Positions 1 through 10,262 of a stretch of 64,000 nucleotides of DNA are shown here, in pieces (position 1 is the first letter of the stretch; every line of letters begins with the position of its first letter). The notes under the pieces were generated by a model. It was not told the DNA's origin, did not search any database, and saw nothing but the letters and a program-made list of their open reading frames with translations. This DNA comes from Batkoa obscura (Eukaryota; Entomophthoromycota; Entomophthoromycetes; Entomophthorales; Batkoaceae): positions 186,001 through 250,000 of the forward strand of contig JASVEC010000019.1 in the NCBI GenBank assembly GCA_030770535.1, read 5' to 3'. Position numbers and translations under genes: made by a program.

Positions 1-698
1 AAATAATAAAGGGTGAGTTAAATAAAACTGATATTAAAGCTCATTTGTAAAATGCAGAAATAAAATAAAACAAAATAATTTGCTCTAATTCTAGTCATGT
101 AATATGCCCTTGTGATATTTGAATTACTTTTATATGTTGTGATATCTTGGTATTTTAGTTCATCAAACCTATTTTGATCCCTTTCAATATGCCAATTTTG
201 TTTATTTTCGATATTTTTATTAGTTAAAGCAATGAAACTATTATTTGATCTTTACAATGATACGTTTTTGCCAAAATTGATATAGAGATGTCCAAATTTG
301 TTTTAGAATTTGTTTAAAATTAATCTGAATTTTAGGCCTTTAAATTTACATTAATTTTAACTATTGATAATAACCCGGAGTTTATGATATTTTATAACAA
401 GGTAAAAAAAGTCATATTAAAATTTACTATTAATAATAATAAACTTAGATAAGTAATACATAAAACTAACATTTCAAAAGGAACAGGGAACAAAAATCAG
501 CAAGTAATATTATTGCCAACTATAGCTTTAGTATATTTTTTTGATAAATATAAAGGTTTTAGATTTAATATAAAAACCAATATGATTATTTAAAATAGTT
601 AATAATAATAAAATACTAACATCACAATTTATTACTAAAAATACAAAAAAACTAGAGATAAGCAAATTAAAGCATTATATAATACTTAATAAAACAAT
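1..698. other. AT-rich spacer, nothing recognised
   Basis: No reading frame, RNA gene or clear repeat is visible. The stretch is very AT-rich with short poly-A and poly-T runs. Confidence 0.5.
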
Positions 699-804
699 AT
701 ATGGGAGTGTTTTTTTTAACTTCATTATCTTTTTCATTTTTAAGCACTATTTAAGCGGAAAAATTGTTATTAAAATTCTTAAACATAAAAATACATCCTC
801 ATAT
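699..804 (+). mobile_element. MITE-A copy 1
   Basis: This is a full-length copy of the roughly 105-bp element. It starts ATATGGGAGTG followed by a T run and ends CATCCTCATAT. The plus orientation is defined here as the one with the GACTTCATTA-like block on the left and the TTAGTAAAATTCTTAAACAC-like block on the right. Confidence 0.75.
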
Positions 805-1380
805 ATTTCGATAACTTAGAAAGTAAAATAATAGCTGAATTAGTATATTTTAAATATAAAGTAAATATAGCAATAGAAAATAAAATAGTAATAAAAAATC
901 TTTTAATAAAAATAAACTATATCTATTTTATATTTATATTTAAAAAATAATAGGCAAAGTTTGTTTTGATCATTTATTTGAAATATTAAACTGTAATTTA
1001 GTATATACAACTATCAATTAATTTAACATTTAAAAAGCTTTGTTTAAAAAGTGTAAAAAATAAGAAAACTAAAAGGTTAGCCTCAGCTTTTTTTATAAAA
1101 CAACTGGAACCTTAAAAGTTTTAATATTAAGCAAACAAATAACTTATTAGATATTAGTATTACTTAAATTGTTATAATCAAGTTAATAAACAACTAAAAA
1201 TCAAACAGTTACAATAATAGATAAGGGTTATTATTACATTGTCTATATTATATAAAAATAATCAATTATAGCCTTGGAGTTAACTATTCTCTTTTATACA
1301 GCCATTTATTAATTTAGTAATATACTAATAATGTAATTATATCATTAAAGTAATTAATCTTTTGTTTATTTATAAAGTCA
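805..1380. other. AT-rich spacer, nothing recognised
   Basis: No coding frame, RNA gene or repeat that I can support lies between MITE-A copy 1 and the LTR remnants. Confidence 0.45.
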
Positions 1381-1445
1381 ACGTTTAATAGTTGGAGTTA
1401 AAAGCAGTTTTTGCTTAATTAACTAGCTATAAATTAAAAAGCTTG
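1381..1445 (-). repeat. LTR fragment, Gypsy-type family of this window
   Basis: A short piece matches the LTR family of the element at 41228-48780, recognisable by a GGAGTTAAAAGCAGTTTTTG-like block. It abuts the solo LTR that follows. It is an old, diverged remnant. Confidence 0.5.
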
Positions 1446-1913
1446 TGTAAAATATCGCTTTTTCAGCTCTATGATCGATTATAATATAACAATTACTTAA
1501 GTCGTTATGTTCTTGAGTCCAGGTACAATCAATCCTGAGCCTTTTATTTTAATTTTATATGTGGAATTTATGTTACGTAAGTCCGAAGGATATTATCTTC
1601 CATTTTGATATCCATACTTATTGTAGTATAAAAGGGATTCTTCAGCATAATGTAGCTCGAAGCTTCTTAATTAAATTATTCACTGATACCCCGTACCTTT
1701 AATAAAGTCATTGAACCTTTCTGATAGTATTTTAGGTAGATTTTACATTAGTATTATCTATTATATTTGTCTCACATAGTCGATAGCCTACTATATGATA
1801 TTCCTCATAGTTCAAGTCTATCTTAGTTATAGAAAGTAAGGCCTTTCAACTTGCGACTAGTTAATCAAGCAAAAAGTATCTTTAGCTCTAGCCACTGAGT
1901 ATCAGACTTCACA
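1446..1913 (+). repeat. Solo LTR, Gypsy-type, old
   Basis: This 468-bp stretch begins TGTAAAATATCGC and ends GACTTCACA. Its reverse complement follows the LTR of the 41-49 kb element block by block: the CTCAGTGGCTAGAG-like start, a GACAAATATAATAGA-like block and a TACTATCAGAAAG-like block. It is much diverged from that LTR, so it is an older insertion reduced to one LTR. The sense orientation is plus, opposite to the whole element. Confidence 0.75.
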
Positions 1914-2960
1914 ACAGTTATTAATTTTATTGTTTTTTGATAAAAATTTTAATTAACTTTTATTTTTAAAATAAAATAAAGTGATGAAATTATAAAAAAT
2001 ATCTCTACATATTATAAATATTTGTTATAATATTAAAATATACAAGTCATAACGATATCAATATTATATAATAAAGAAAAAAATATTATAAACAATCACT
2101 TGGGAATTAGAACCTTTAACCTTATAATAAAGTTTAGTAACAAAAATTAGTTTATTTAAAATTTGAATTAAGCTTTTAAACTAATCTATTTATTCACTAG
2201 TTTTATTTGTTTTTTGACTTTGTAGTTACTGATAAATTTCTTAGTTCATATTAACAAATCACATCGTTTTTATCTAATTAAATAAAACTAGATTTTGCCT
2301 TTCAAAAAAAATAAAAATACTGAAATGAATCCAAGTATTTTTATGATATTATAATATTATAAAACTGACGAAAAAGTATGAATTGATAATATAATCATAA
2401 ATTAATATGCTAAAGCATTATTAAATAAATAAATATCATTGTATTGAAAATTCTTTAATTAAGGGACCATTATTCGTTTATTTATAGAACAACTATTACA
2501 TTATATGTATGCTTAATTCCATATAACGTAATAAGACATACTATAGTTTAATAGTAATTATTTTACTTTTGTATATACTGGTTTTAATGTAATATATTCA
2601 ATATAAAAAGAAAGGAATAGCTTCTTTAAAATAAAGTGCTCAAAGTGAACCTTTAAATGTATTACTACAAAGATAATAGGTTTAGCAATAAATTATGTTT
2701 TCTCAAACATCTGTTCTTGATGGATTTAGGTTTTTGTCACTACTGATAGCAAGTTTAAATGAGTTAAATTTGGCATTTTACTTTTTTTTAAAATTATAAA
2801 ATCATAACCACAGGATAAGAAGCATTTGATTGGCCATAACATCAAAATGATTCGCTAATTCTAAATAAAGTTAATTAAATGAAGAATTTTTAAGAAGGGA
2901 GGGGAGAGCGGAACCCACAGCAATTAATTTTCATTAAAAAGCGGATATTGGTATTCTACA
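1914..2960. other. AT-rich spacer upstream of the LPMO-like gene
   Basis: No gene is seen. A purine-rich, less AT-rich patch (about 2896-2925) lies just upstream of the next gene and could be part of its promoter. This is not demonstrated. Confidence 0.4.
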
Positions 2961-2961
2961 G

Positions 2962-2972
2962 TATATATAAAG
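2962..2972 (+). promoter_or_regulatory. TATA box of the LPMO-like gene
   Basis: TATATATAAAG lies 54-64 bases before the ATG, a spacing similar to the TATA boxes of other genes in this window. Confidence 0.55.
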
Positions 2973-3025
2973 CTTCTTCAAATATTTTGTTGAAACTAAC
3001 TTTTTTAATTTATAATTAATTTGAC

Positions 3026-4093
3026 ATGAAATTCAATATTTTATTACCGATCGTTTCCTTGATAGTTCAGGTAACTGCTCATAGTAATATGCTTACTCCA
3101 GCACCAAGAGGAAATATTCAATGGTGGGGATATTGTTCAAGAGGTAACGGATGTAATGGAGCTTGTGATGCACCAAAAGCAGCCTCACCTTTTAATTCTA
3201 TTTTTAATAAGAAGACCTATGTAAAGCGTGGAGAAACTATCCCAGTTGAATGGCTTAGACAAAACCACCCTGGAGGTTTTGTTAGAATATCGTTTACAAC
3301 CATGGATAAATCAGATGAGCATAGTTCTTTTGACGAAGGAACAGTAAAATATATTTGTTATGAAACCAACTGCAAAGAAGATCATCATGACCCAATGTTA
3401 GGTGAATTAAATGGCCCTGGATTCAAAAAATGTAGTAGCAACGTAAAAATACCTAATAATTTACCTGACGGTCCAGTCACTTTACAATGGACTTGGTTTG
3501 GTGGGGGTGTATTGTTCGCTGATCAAAAAGCTTCTTTTGCTAATTATATTTCATGCTCTGATATGATGGTCAAAGGAGGAGAACCTTTAGTTTCTGAAAA
3601 AAGTAAACCAGAATTCCAAGGTGGTGATGCTGCTTACAAAGGAGCTGATAAATGTCGTTATTGGTCAACTAACTCTGTTTTCGGTTGCCCATTAGGTGCT
3701 GAAGATAATAACAAGAATGGTTGTGGCTATGGTGATGCTAAATTTGGTGCACCTGCTGAATGGGAAAAAGGTAATGGACAGGCTGTGCCTTCAACTACCT
3801 CAACTCCTATTACAACTACTACAAATAGTGTCTCATCATCAGAACCAGCTGTAACTTCACCACAGACCTCCGTTTCTCAAAGCGCTGCCGACTCTACTAC
3901 TACCTCAAATGTACCTGATACTTCCAATCCTAAACCAACGACATCACAAATCTCAACTGGTACTAAAGATATTTCCCCTACTGAAGAGCCAAAATATCCA
4001 GTAGCACCATCCGATCCTATTGTTACCAAAGAAATCATTGGTCAAGGTCAAGGAAAATTAGTAACTCCTAAAAAGAAGTGCAAAAACCATTAA
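3026..4093 (+). CDS. Secreted LPMO-like copper monooxygenase
   Basis: This 355-residue intronless protein has a signal peptide (residues 1-18, hydrophobic, ending VTA) so that the mature chain begins with His19. An N-terminal His is the hallmark of lytic polysaccharide monooxygenases, where it forms half of the copper 'histidine brace'. A second candidate brace ligand is His81 in the NHPGGFVR block, and an axial aromatic residue could be Phe171 or Tyr174 before the SCSDM block. The catalytic-type region ends near residue 245. It has many cysteines (for example 37, 43, 47, 111 and 116), which suits a disulphide-rich secreted fold. A Ser/Thr-rich linker of about 70 residues and a short lysine/cysteine tail follow, with no recognised carbohydrate-binding module. 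The expected role is oxidative cleavage of a polysaccharide such as chitin. The AA family and substrate are not settled from sequence alone; AA11-like is a guess. Confidence 0.75.
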   Translation: MKFNILLPIVSLIVQVTAHSNMLTPAPRGNIQWWGYCSRGNGCNGACDAPKAASPFNSIFNKKTYVKRGETIPVEWLRQNHPGGFVRISFTTMDKSDEHSSFDEGTVKYICYETNCKEDHHDPMLGELNGPGFKKCSSNVKIPNNLPDGPVTLQWTWFGGGVLFADQKASFANYISCSDMMVKGGEPLVSEKSKPEFQGGDAAYKGADKCRYWSTNSVFGCPLGAEDNNKNGCGYGDAKFGAPAEWEKGNGQAVPSTTSTPITTTTNSVSSSEPAVTSPQTSVSQSAADSTTTSNVPDTSNPKPTTSQISTGTKDISPTEEPKYPVAPSDPIVTKEIIGQGQGKLVTPKKKCKNH

Positions 4094-4252
4094 ATCTCTA
4101 GCTTATTAAAAATAAATAGTATATATGTTATAGCATTTGACTTTTATAACTTTAAAATATAGTGAATTAATAGTTTAAAAAATTATTTTATCGCTTTAAA
4201 AAATCATATAAAAAATTAAGGTTAAAATATTTTTATTAATAAGTACTAGTAA
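4094..4252. other. Short 3' spacer
   Basis: Holds the LPMO 3' end, with AATAAA-like motifs around 4108, and the upstream flank of the tRNA gene. Confidence 0.35.
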
Positions 4253-4334
4253 GGCACCTTGGCGGAGTGGTTAACGCGGAGCCCTGCTAAGGCTTTTCCC
4301 TTTGGGAGCGCAGGTTCGAATCCTGTGGGTGTCG
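4253..4334 (+). tRNA. tRNA-Ser (anticodon GCU)
   Basis: An 82-base cloverleaf can be drawn. The 7-bp acceptor stem pairs GGCACCT with GGGTGTC (two G-U pairs). The anticodon stem is GAGCC/GGCTT around loop CTGCTAA, giving anticodon GCU. A long variable arm has a TCCC/GGGA stem, which is the class II mark of serine tRNA. The T arm is GCAGG-TTCGAAT-CCTGT. No intron is seen. It reads AGC/AGU serine codons. Confidence 0.93.
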
Positions 4335-4563
4335 ACTTTGTTCCCAACTTGGGAACTCAAAGATTTCGGTAAATTCATACTGTCGAAATCTACAAAATAG
4401 TGTTGAGTGTTTTTTTTGAGAATTATTAACTTTCTATTAGATAAAAAGTGGGTGAAATAAAATAGACTACTGTAAGGGTTCTCATTATTTTTAATAAATT
4501 AGTACTTTTGAATTCTTTTATCATGGAATAAAATTCTAAATGTTTATTGCACAATTTTTAACT
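4335..4563. other. Spacer
   Basis: AT-rich; nothing recognised beyond the tRNA 3' flank. Confidence 0.35.
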
Positions 4564-4670
4564 ATATGGGGATGTATTTTTGTGTTTAAGAGCTTTACTA
4601 ATAATTTTTCCACTCAATTAGCACTTAAAGGATGGAAAAAGTAATGAAGCCAAAAAAAACATCTCCATAT
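4564..4670 (-). mobile_element. MITE-A copy 2
   Basis: Full-length copy in minus orientation, with ends ATATGGGGATG and CATCTCCATAT. Confidence 0.75.
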
Positions 4671-5903
4671 TCTATTACAATTCCTTGAATCCTCCATTTG
4701 ATTACATAGTTCAAGTAAACATTCCTTTAGGTACATATCTATGAAAAAAAGTAACGTACAATAAAAATTAACCTTGTATAGTTTGGGTCTAAACTAACCA
4801 TCTATAAAAAACATACAGTATTAAAATATAAATAACACTCGCTAAATAGACCAAGATGTCTATTTTTAAACTTAGCTTTTTTAGTGAGAGTAGTTATGTA
4901 TGAATAAATTGAGGGAAGAATAAGGAAAGTCTTCTTAAAATTAGATTAAAAATATATTAGCGAAGTCTTGGCTTTTATAATAGGGTATCAAAATATAACC
5001 ACAATAGTATTATAATGACTTTTAGAAGCTTAAGCTAGTTTAACCGATATATAAACAAAGTTGATCAAATGGGACACTAACATTTATAATTAATGATTTT
5101 AAGTGGGTTGCTTTATGGTAATAATAATTCCATTTATAAAAAATCCTATAATGGTATAGCTTTAAATTACTTTCAATATATTATCTTTTCAATTAAGTAA
5201 TATATTGGAATAAACTTAGTATACCATTTAGAAAAAAAGTAATCAAGTTAATTCCCCTTTTAGCTGTAATAAATTAAAATTATTTAATTTTTTTCAAATC
5301 CTGAAGGAGAAAAACTCCCAAGGGGTTTATTATTGGAGATATGAAAACGTATAAAAAACCAAATGATAAGGGTTATGGATGAGAGCGGGGGGAAAGGTGA
5401 GTAAGATAGTGAGCTATGTAAACGCTGGGAATTTATCCAATTCGCTCTCACTTGCCTTATATTAAATAGGGCGAACTTCATAGATTCAAACTCTATCTTG
5501 TCAGTACTACCCAAATAATTTTAAAACTTTGGATAAGGAATTTATATTGCCATTTATTTTGACCAAAAATGTTATATTTATAATTAAGTCAAACACTCTC
5601 TTAATAATTATTAATAAAATACATTTATTTGTCAACATGTATATAAAAACTTAATAGAAACAAAACCTACTAATAAAATGTTGATTTACTCATAGTTTTG
5701 AAAATGATAAAAAAAGGGTTAAAAATAAGTAATAGAATGCTAAGATTTTATTAGTTTTATTAGTTTTATTAGTTTTATTAATTTAATGGTAAGTCTTCAT
5801 AATAAAGATATAGAATAATATATACCCAAGTATAGGCTTAAGTAATGAGAAAGGGATGAATAGTGATAGCTTTCAAATCAAAGCCAATGAAATGCCTTTG
5901 ACT
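4671..5903. other. Spacer with a less AT-rich patch and a short tandem repeat
   Basis: A less AT-rich patch at about 5285-5515 holds a 76-codon open frame on the minus strand with no recognisable domain, and I do not call it a gene. At 5746-5783 a 9-10 bp unit (TTAGTTTTA-like) is repeated four times in tandem. Confidence 0.4.
5746..5783. repeat. Short tandem repeat (TTAGTTTTA-like, about 4 units)
   Basis: Four near-perfect head-to-tail units are seen directly. Confidence 0.8.
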
Positions 5904-6068
5904 TTATGGGTATGTTTCTCCAGTAAAATCTGGAGGTAGGATAGGGACTACTGGTGTAGGTTTAGTTGAATCAATAGTAACTAATGCAACTGCTTTCGTT
6001 GGTAAATTTGAAGATAGTACAGAAACTATTAGGGTCAATGCAAAGAAATATAATAATGTAAACTTCAT
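5904..6068 (-). CDS. Small secreted peptide 1 (54 aa)
   Basis: A 54-residue frame runs from ATG at 6068 to TAA at 5906-5904. It starts MKF followed by a hydrophobic stretch to about residue 19, ending VLSS, which reads as a signal peptide. The mature part is short, Thr/Pro/Val-rich and lacks cysteine. It ends in TPVV...TYP. A TATA box sits 43-50 bases upstream of the ATG. A second peptide with the same plan lies at 8540-8710. Together these features argue for a real gene despite its size. No function is recognised. A secreted pheromone-like or effector-like peptide is possible but unsupported. Confidence 0.55.
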   Translation of the reverse strand: MKFTLLYFFALTLIVSVLSSNLPTKAVALVTIDSTKPTPVVPILPPDFTGETYP

Positions 6069-6110
6069 TTTTATTTATTTTAATATTTAACACCTCTCAA
6101 TATTGAACTA

Positions 6111-6118
6111 TTTATATC
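6111..6118 (-). promoter_or_regulatory. TATA box of small secreted peptide 1
   Basis: Read on the minus strand it is GATATAAA, followed by TAG. It lies 43-50 bases before the ATG at 6068. Confidence 0.45.
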
Positions 6119-8539
6119 TTTTATCTTAGAGTAATACTCCAAGTAATGTTTTTGAGATAAACATAACTTTAAGGAATGTTAAATTTGATTTTATTATTAT
6201 TTGTTATGACATAAACAGGATTATTTCCAGTATCTGGAATATGGATTCGAAGAAAAATATTTTGATATCCTTTTCAAGCTAATGATAAATATAGTATTTC
6301 AAAAATTTATTTATTCAATTACTTAATTCGAAAATATTTTATTCGTTTAGAGTTTCAAACCATAAACTGAATTTTTTCATAGCTTCATATACTAAGTTAT
6401 TTGTAAATTAATACATTAATTTAATATTATTTTGGTTTTAAGCCTAATTTTACAAGGCATTTATTGATTAATATACCCCTTTTGGTTTTATTTTATAGTT
6501 AATTTATAGATCAAAAAAAGCAGTAATAGGCTTGGGTCCACAACACTTTTACTTTTAAGGTTTTTATAAATCAAACAGTATCATGTAAAACCAGGTTTAA
6601 ATTGAGATCATAGATAGAATGTTGAATTTTCAAAACCGAATAATAGAATTTTTATAAACTCGCTAATACCATCAAAAACGTGACTTTTGTCTTAAGCTTT
6701 GGGTCATAAAACTGATTGTTATTTGGTATGGTAACATTGTTTTATCAGTTTTGAATGCATACTTTAAATTTATTTACTTTCTTATTCTATAATGTTAATG
6801 TAATTAACATTATACTTTTAACATATAAAGAAGTAGCTACTGCTTTCATTTACGTAATTAGGGGTACTTATTGAAAATAAAAAACTTGTCGATTTTGAAA
6901 TAATATACAATTAAATTCAATTAAAAATAAAGGTTTATTATATTTAAAACCATAATCAATGTAGCATATCAAATAATTGACGTTTTGAGCCATATTTGTA
7001 TAATTCAAACATTAAGGTCTCAAACTTGATAAAATTTGATAAAATTTAATTTATTATATATAATAGATAACCTATATATATTGTATATGGTTCAAAGAAC
7101 TTAATGAGAGTCATATATATTAAAGCGATATTAATGTATTTATGCTACTAAGCTATTGGTTATGATGATAGAATGTAAAGTTTTATTATGAGATAAGTTT
7201 ATAAGATTTATTGATTCAACTACAAGTAAAAGTTGATATAAAATATATGATTTTGAGTGTAATGAAGTAACGAAATTCCTTTTAGAAAAGAAACCAAGCA
7301 AAATGGTTGGTATAATGCTCAGAATAAGAATGATACTATGACCAAGTATAAATATACAATGTTATCTAGACATTTTTTAATTAGCTATATAAGTTAAGCC
7401 TAGTTTATGTATTTATGTTCTATAACGATATAATTTATAGATATTAGAATTTCTATCTCAAAAAAATAAATCTCGCCCCTTATTTCAGTAACATATTTTT
7501 GGAATTTTTGGAATTTTTGGAATATTTTTGTAAGACCTTATAATATTAAATCATTGATTTGAGTACTTGATTATCATTTTATTAATCAAAATAAATTCAA
7601 TTGAAGTATCCCTAGACATCCACAGGTGGCTATTACCATTATTAAAGGGTACATGAAATTGGTAAGTATGTAAAATAAAATAAGATGAACCTCATGTTAG
7701 CTTATTTATTATCTAAATAAGAGTAAAGCGAAAAAATGGAGTTTAACCTGAATTATTTCAGCATGTTTATTATTTAATTATCATATATCTTTATGTACAA
7801 TATTACAATCTTCTCAGTTTTTTTACTTCTGCTTTTTGCAAAAGTCCTTTCTAGCTACCTTTAGATAAATGTATCAACGCTATTAAATAAATTAAAATGC
7901 AAGTAAAGTGACCAATTTATATAAAATAATACAACAGTTTATTATAATTATAATTTAAGGGTCATATTAAAACTTTATAATTATTTATTTTTTAAGTGCC
8001 ATATGATTTATCAAATGATCATAATACTAAAAAAGGTAAGAGGAAATTTATTAATTTTACTGCTTATTATCTTTGTTAAAAAATATCTAAATATCCAATA
8101 TTTACATTTATTTCTGCTTACTTATGATGGCGTTATTTATTTCAACGCCACTATTTAATATCATAGTAACATTTATATAGCATCAGTAAAAAGAATATGA
8201 ATTTTAGACTCAGATTATGTATTTGGTAAACTATAATAGAGTCACAAGTATTATTGAAAAGTGTTAATGAATGAAATTTTTTAATAAATCCAACAAAACC
8301 ATTTTATTGATAAGTTTACAATTTACGAACTAAAACTATTGATCAAAAGCTCCTTAAAGAATTAAATATTAATAAAGCGTATAAAACTTTAATGTGCACA
8401 ATAAAAACAGATCAATTAAAATATTGAATAATTTTATTTAATAACAAGACTTATAAACTTTTTGAAATAGGATTATAGTGTAAATATTGATATATGAGAA
8501 GTTGTAATAATTGAAACAAATGAAAAGGACAAAAATCGA
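6119..8539. other. AT-rich gene-free spacer
   Basis: About 2.4 kb with no supported gene. It includes a small tandem repeat at 7495-7525 (GGAATTTTT, three units). No MITE-A copy or LTR piece was recognised here. Confidence 0.4.
7495..7525. repeat. Short tandem repeat (GGAATTTTT x3)
   Basis: Three head-to-tail 9-bp units are directly visible. Confidence 0.75.
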
Positions 8540-8710
8540 TTAAGGGTAGGTATCAATATCAGTAGTTACTACTTTAACTTCAACAACTGGAGTAGGACCT
8601 GAATTACCATCTTCAACTGGATGGGCTGCCCCGGTTGGTTTAGAATAACCATAAGTTTTGGTAGAGAGAGTAGTAAGGATAATCAAGGAAGTATAAATCA
8701 AAAATTTCAT
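8540..8710 (-). CDS. Small secreted peptide 2 (56 aa)
   Basis: A 56-residue frame runs from ATG at 8710 to TAA at 8542-8540. It begins MKF with a hydrophobic signal-like stretch (about residues 3-21, ending TYG), then a short polar mature part rich in Pro, Val and Thr, with no cysteine. It ends DIDTYP. It shares the N-terminal MKF plus signal, an internal PTPVV block and the final TYP with the peptide at 5904-6068, on the same strand 2.5 kb away. A strong TATA box is 47-57 bases upstream. The overlapping 86-codon plus-strand frame is treated as antisense noise. Function unknown. Confidence 0.58.
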   Translation of the reverse strand: MKFLIYTSLIILTTLSTKTYGYSKPTGAAHPVEDGNSGPTPVVEVKVVTTDIDTYP

Positions 8711-8756
8711 TTTTATGAGGATTGTATTTGTATTAAAGATATAAGACTTTATCGTT

Positions 8757-8767
8757 CTTTATATACC
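8757..8767 (-). promoter_or_regulatory. TATA box of small secreted peptide 2
   Basis: GGTATATAAAG on the minus strand, 47-57 bases before the ATG at 8710. Confidence 0.5.
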
Positions 8768-9498
8768 TTTCCATTTAGTATAAGAATAAAAACTATAATA
8801 TTAAAGAAATTAGATAATAATAAATGCGAAAAAAAACTCAATATCAAAGTAAGAATAGAATTAATAAAATTAAGGTTATAGCTTATAGATAAAGTATTAC
8901 AACTTCAACATAAAGAAAGTAATTCATAACATACCAAAAGAACTATCAATAGTTGTTTTAAAGCGAAAAGCTTTACAAATTCTTATGTTATAAACTGGTT
9001 TCTATTTTATTAATAATTTATTATCGCCTTTTTTTATTAATAACAATTAACTATTAGAAACTTACTTATTTTAATTGTCTATAATCATATTAAAATTACC
9101 ATACCATAAATGGATGGCATTTCCTTAATTTATCTAAGTGAATTTTTTTAGTCACTACAAACGTGAGTAGAAAGTGGGCGTTTCCAAGCCTACATCAATT
9201 TTTATTTTATAAATAAAACGAAACTTTACCATACATTGTATTTTACATGATTTTAAACAATTTAAGACTTCAACACGTTTTCTTAATGTATAAAATCTAG
9301 AAGTTACTCTAAAAGGAAGCAAAAAGCCTTAACATTATATTAACATTATCTATCTTTCAGAAAAAGTGCGTATGAAATAATGTTTATCACCTTAGTAATA
9401 GGAGAGTGGAAAAGGCAAGGCCACGATGTGTTATGATTAAATTCTTATTAATTATTAAAACTTAATTAAAAACAAAATATCGTGGCTACAAAATTATA
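8768..9498. other. AT-rich spacer
   Basis: No gene or named repeat is supported. Confidence 0.4.
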
Positions 9499-10262
9499 TG
9501 ATTCACAGTTCTAAACTTCTAAAGAAAAATTTAAAGTTTATATTTATATTTTTTGTATTTTTTATAAATAGAATAATCCCTATCAGGTATTATGGTAAAC
9601 GTCATAAACTAATCGCTATATTTAAGTAAATTGAATTGTTTATCCAAAGGTATGATAAAATCAAATAATTTGAGGTTTATTATAGTGTCTAATGGAGATT
9701 ATTAGATTAACAGGATAGTATAATATAATATAAAAGTATGATTATAAAGATATATGGTTCACAGTTTCTAACTCTTGAAAAAAATACAATTTTTTTATCA
9801 ATTTTTTTACTTTTATTTTATAAGCAGAATAAACCTTATCAGTAATTATTGCTAGTGTCACAAACTAATCACTTTACTTAAATAAATTAAAGTATCTATA
9901 TAAATGGTATAACAAAATTGAGTATAACATGACAGTCACTTTAGTGTCTGATAGGGTTTGTTCTATATAAAATAAAATTAAAAAATTTAATACAACATCA
10001 TGATTACGAATCTATATAATTCCAATTTTAAATCTTGAAAGAGTCTAAAGTTTATATTAGTTACTTTTATTTTATTTTATTTTATTTTATTTTATTTTAT
10101 TTTATTTTATTTTATTTTATTTTTATTTTTATTTTTATTTTATTTTATTTTCAAAATGTGGTAACTTCCATCAGACACTGTAATAACCATTACAATATAA
10201 GCAAGTTTATTGGCCATTTATATAAATATTTTGATTTATTTAAACAGGTTAATTCATTTTGA
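9499..10262. repeat. Diverged tandem triplication, unit about 255-260 bp
   Basis: Three units start near 9499, 9753 and 10013. Each opens with an AT(T/G)(A/T)TTCACAGTT-like block followed by CT(T/C)(C/T)TGAAAG-like sequence, then a T-rich tract, then a block containing TATCAG and CACAAACTAATC-like sequence (clear in units 1 and 2), and ends near a TAGTGTCT-like block. The third unit has its T-rich tract expanded into a pentanucleotide array. The units are well diverged, so the duplications are old. No coding potential is convincing; the 75-codon frame over unit 3 is made by the array. Confidence 0.6.
10067..10152. repeat. Pentanucleotide microsatellite (TTTTA)n
   Basis: About 16 units of TTTTA, interrupted by a few TTTTTA units, within the third copy of the larger tandem repeat. 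Confidence 0.95.

Noticed and set aside
5284-5514. 76-codon minus-strand frame in a less AT-rich patch
   Set aside because: No domain, no convincing promoter at the right place and no paralogue. The internal MKF start does not lead into a clear signal peptide.
8621-8881. 86-codon plus-strand frame
   Set aside because: It is antisense to small secreted peptide 2, whose signal peptide, TATA box and paralogue make the minus strand the better choice.
10035-10262. 75-codon plus-strand frame rich in Phe/Ile/Leu
   Set aside because: It is produced by the (TTTTA)n array in the tandem repeat.
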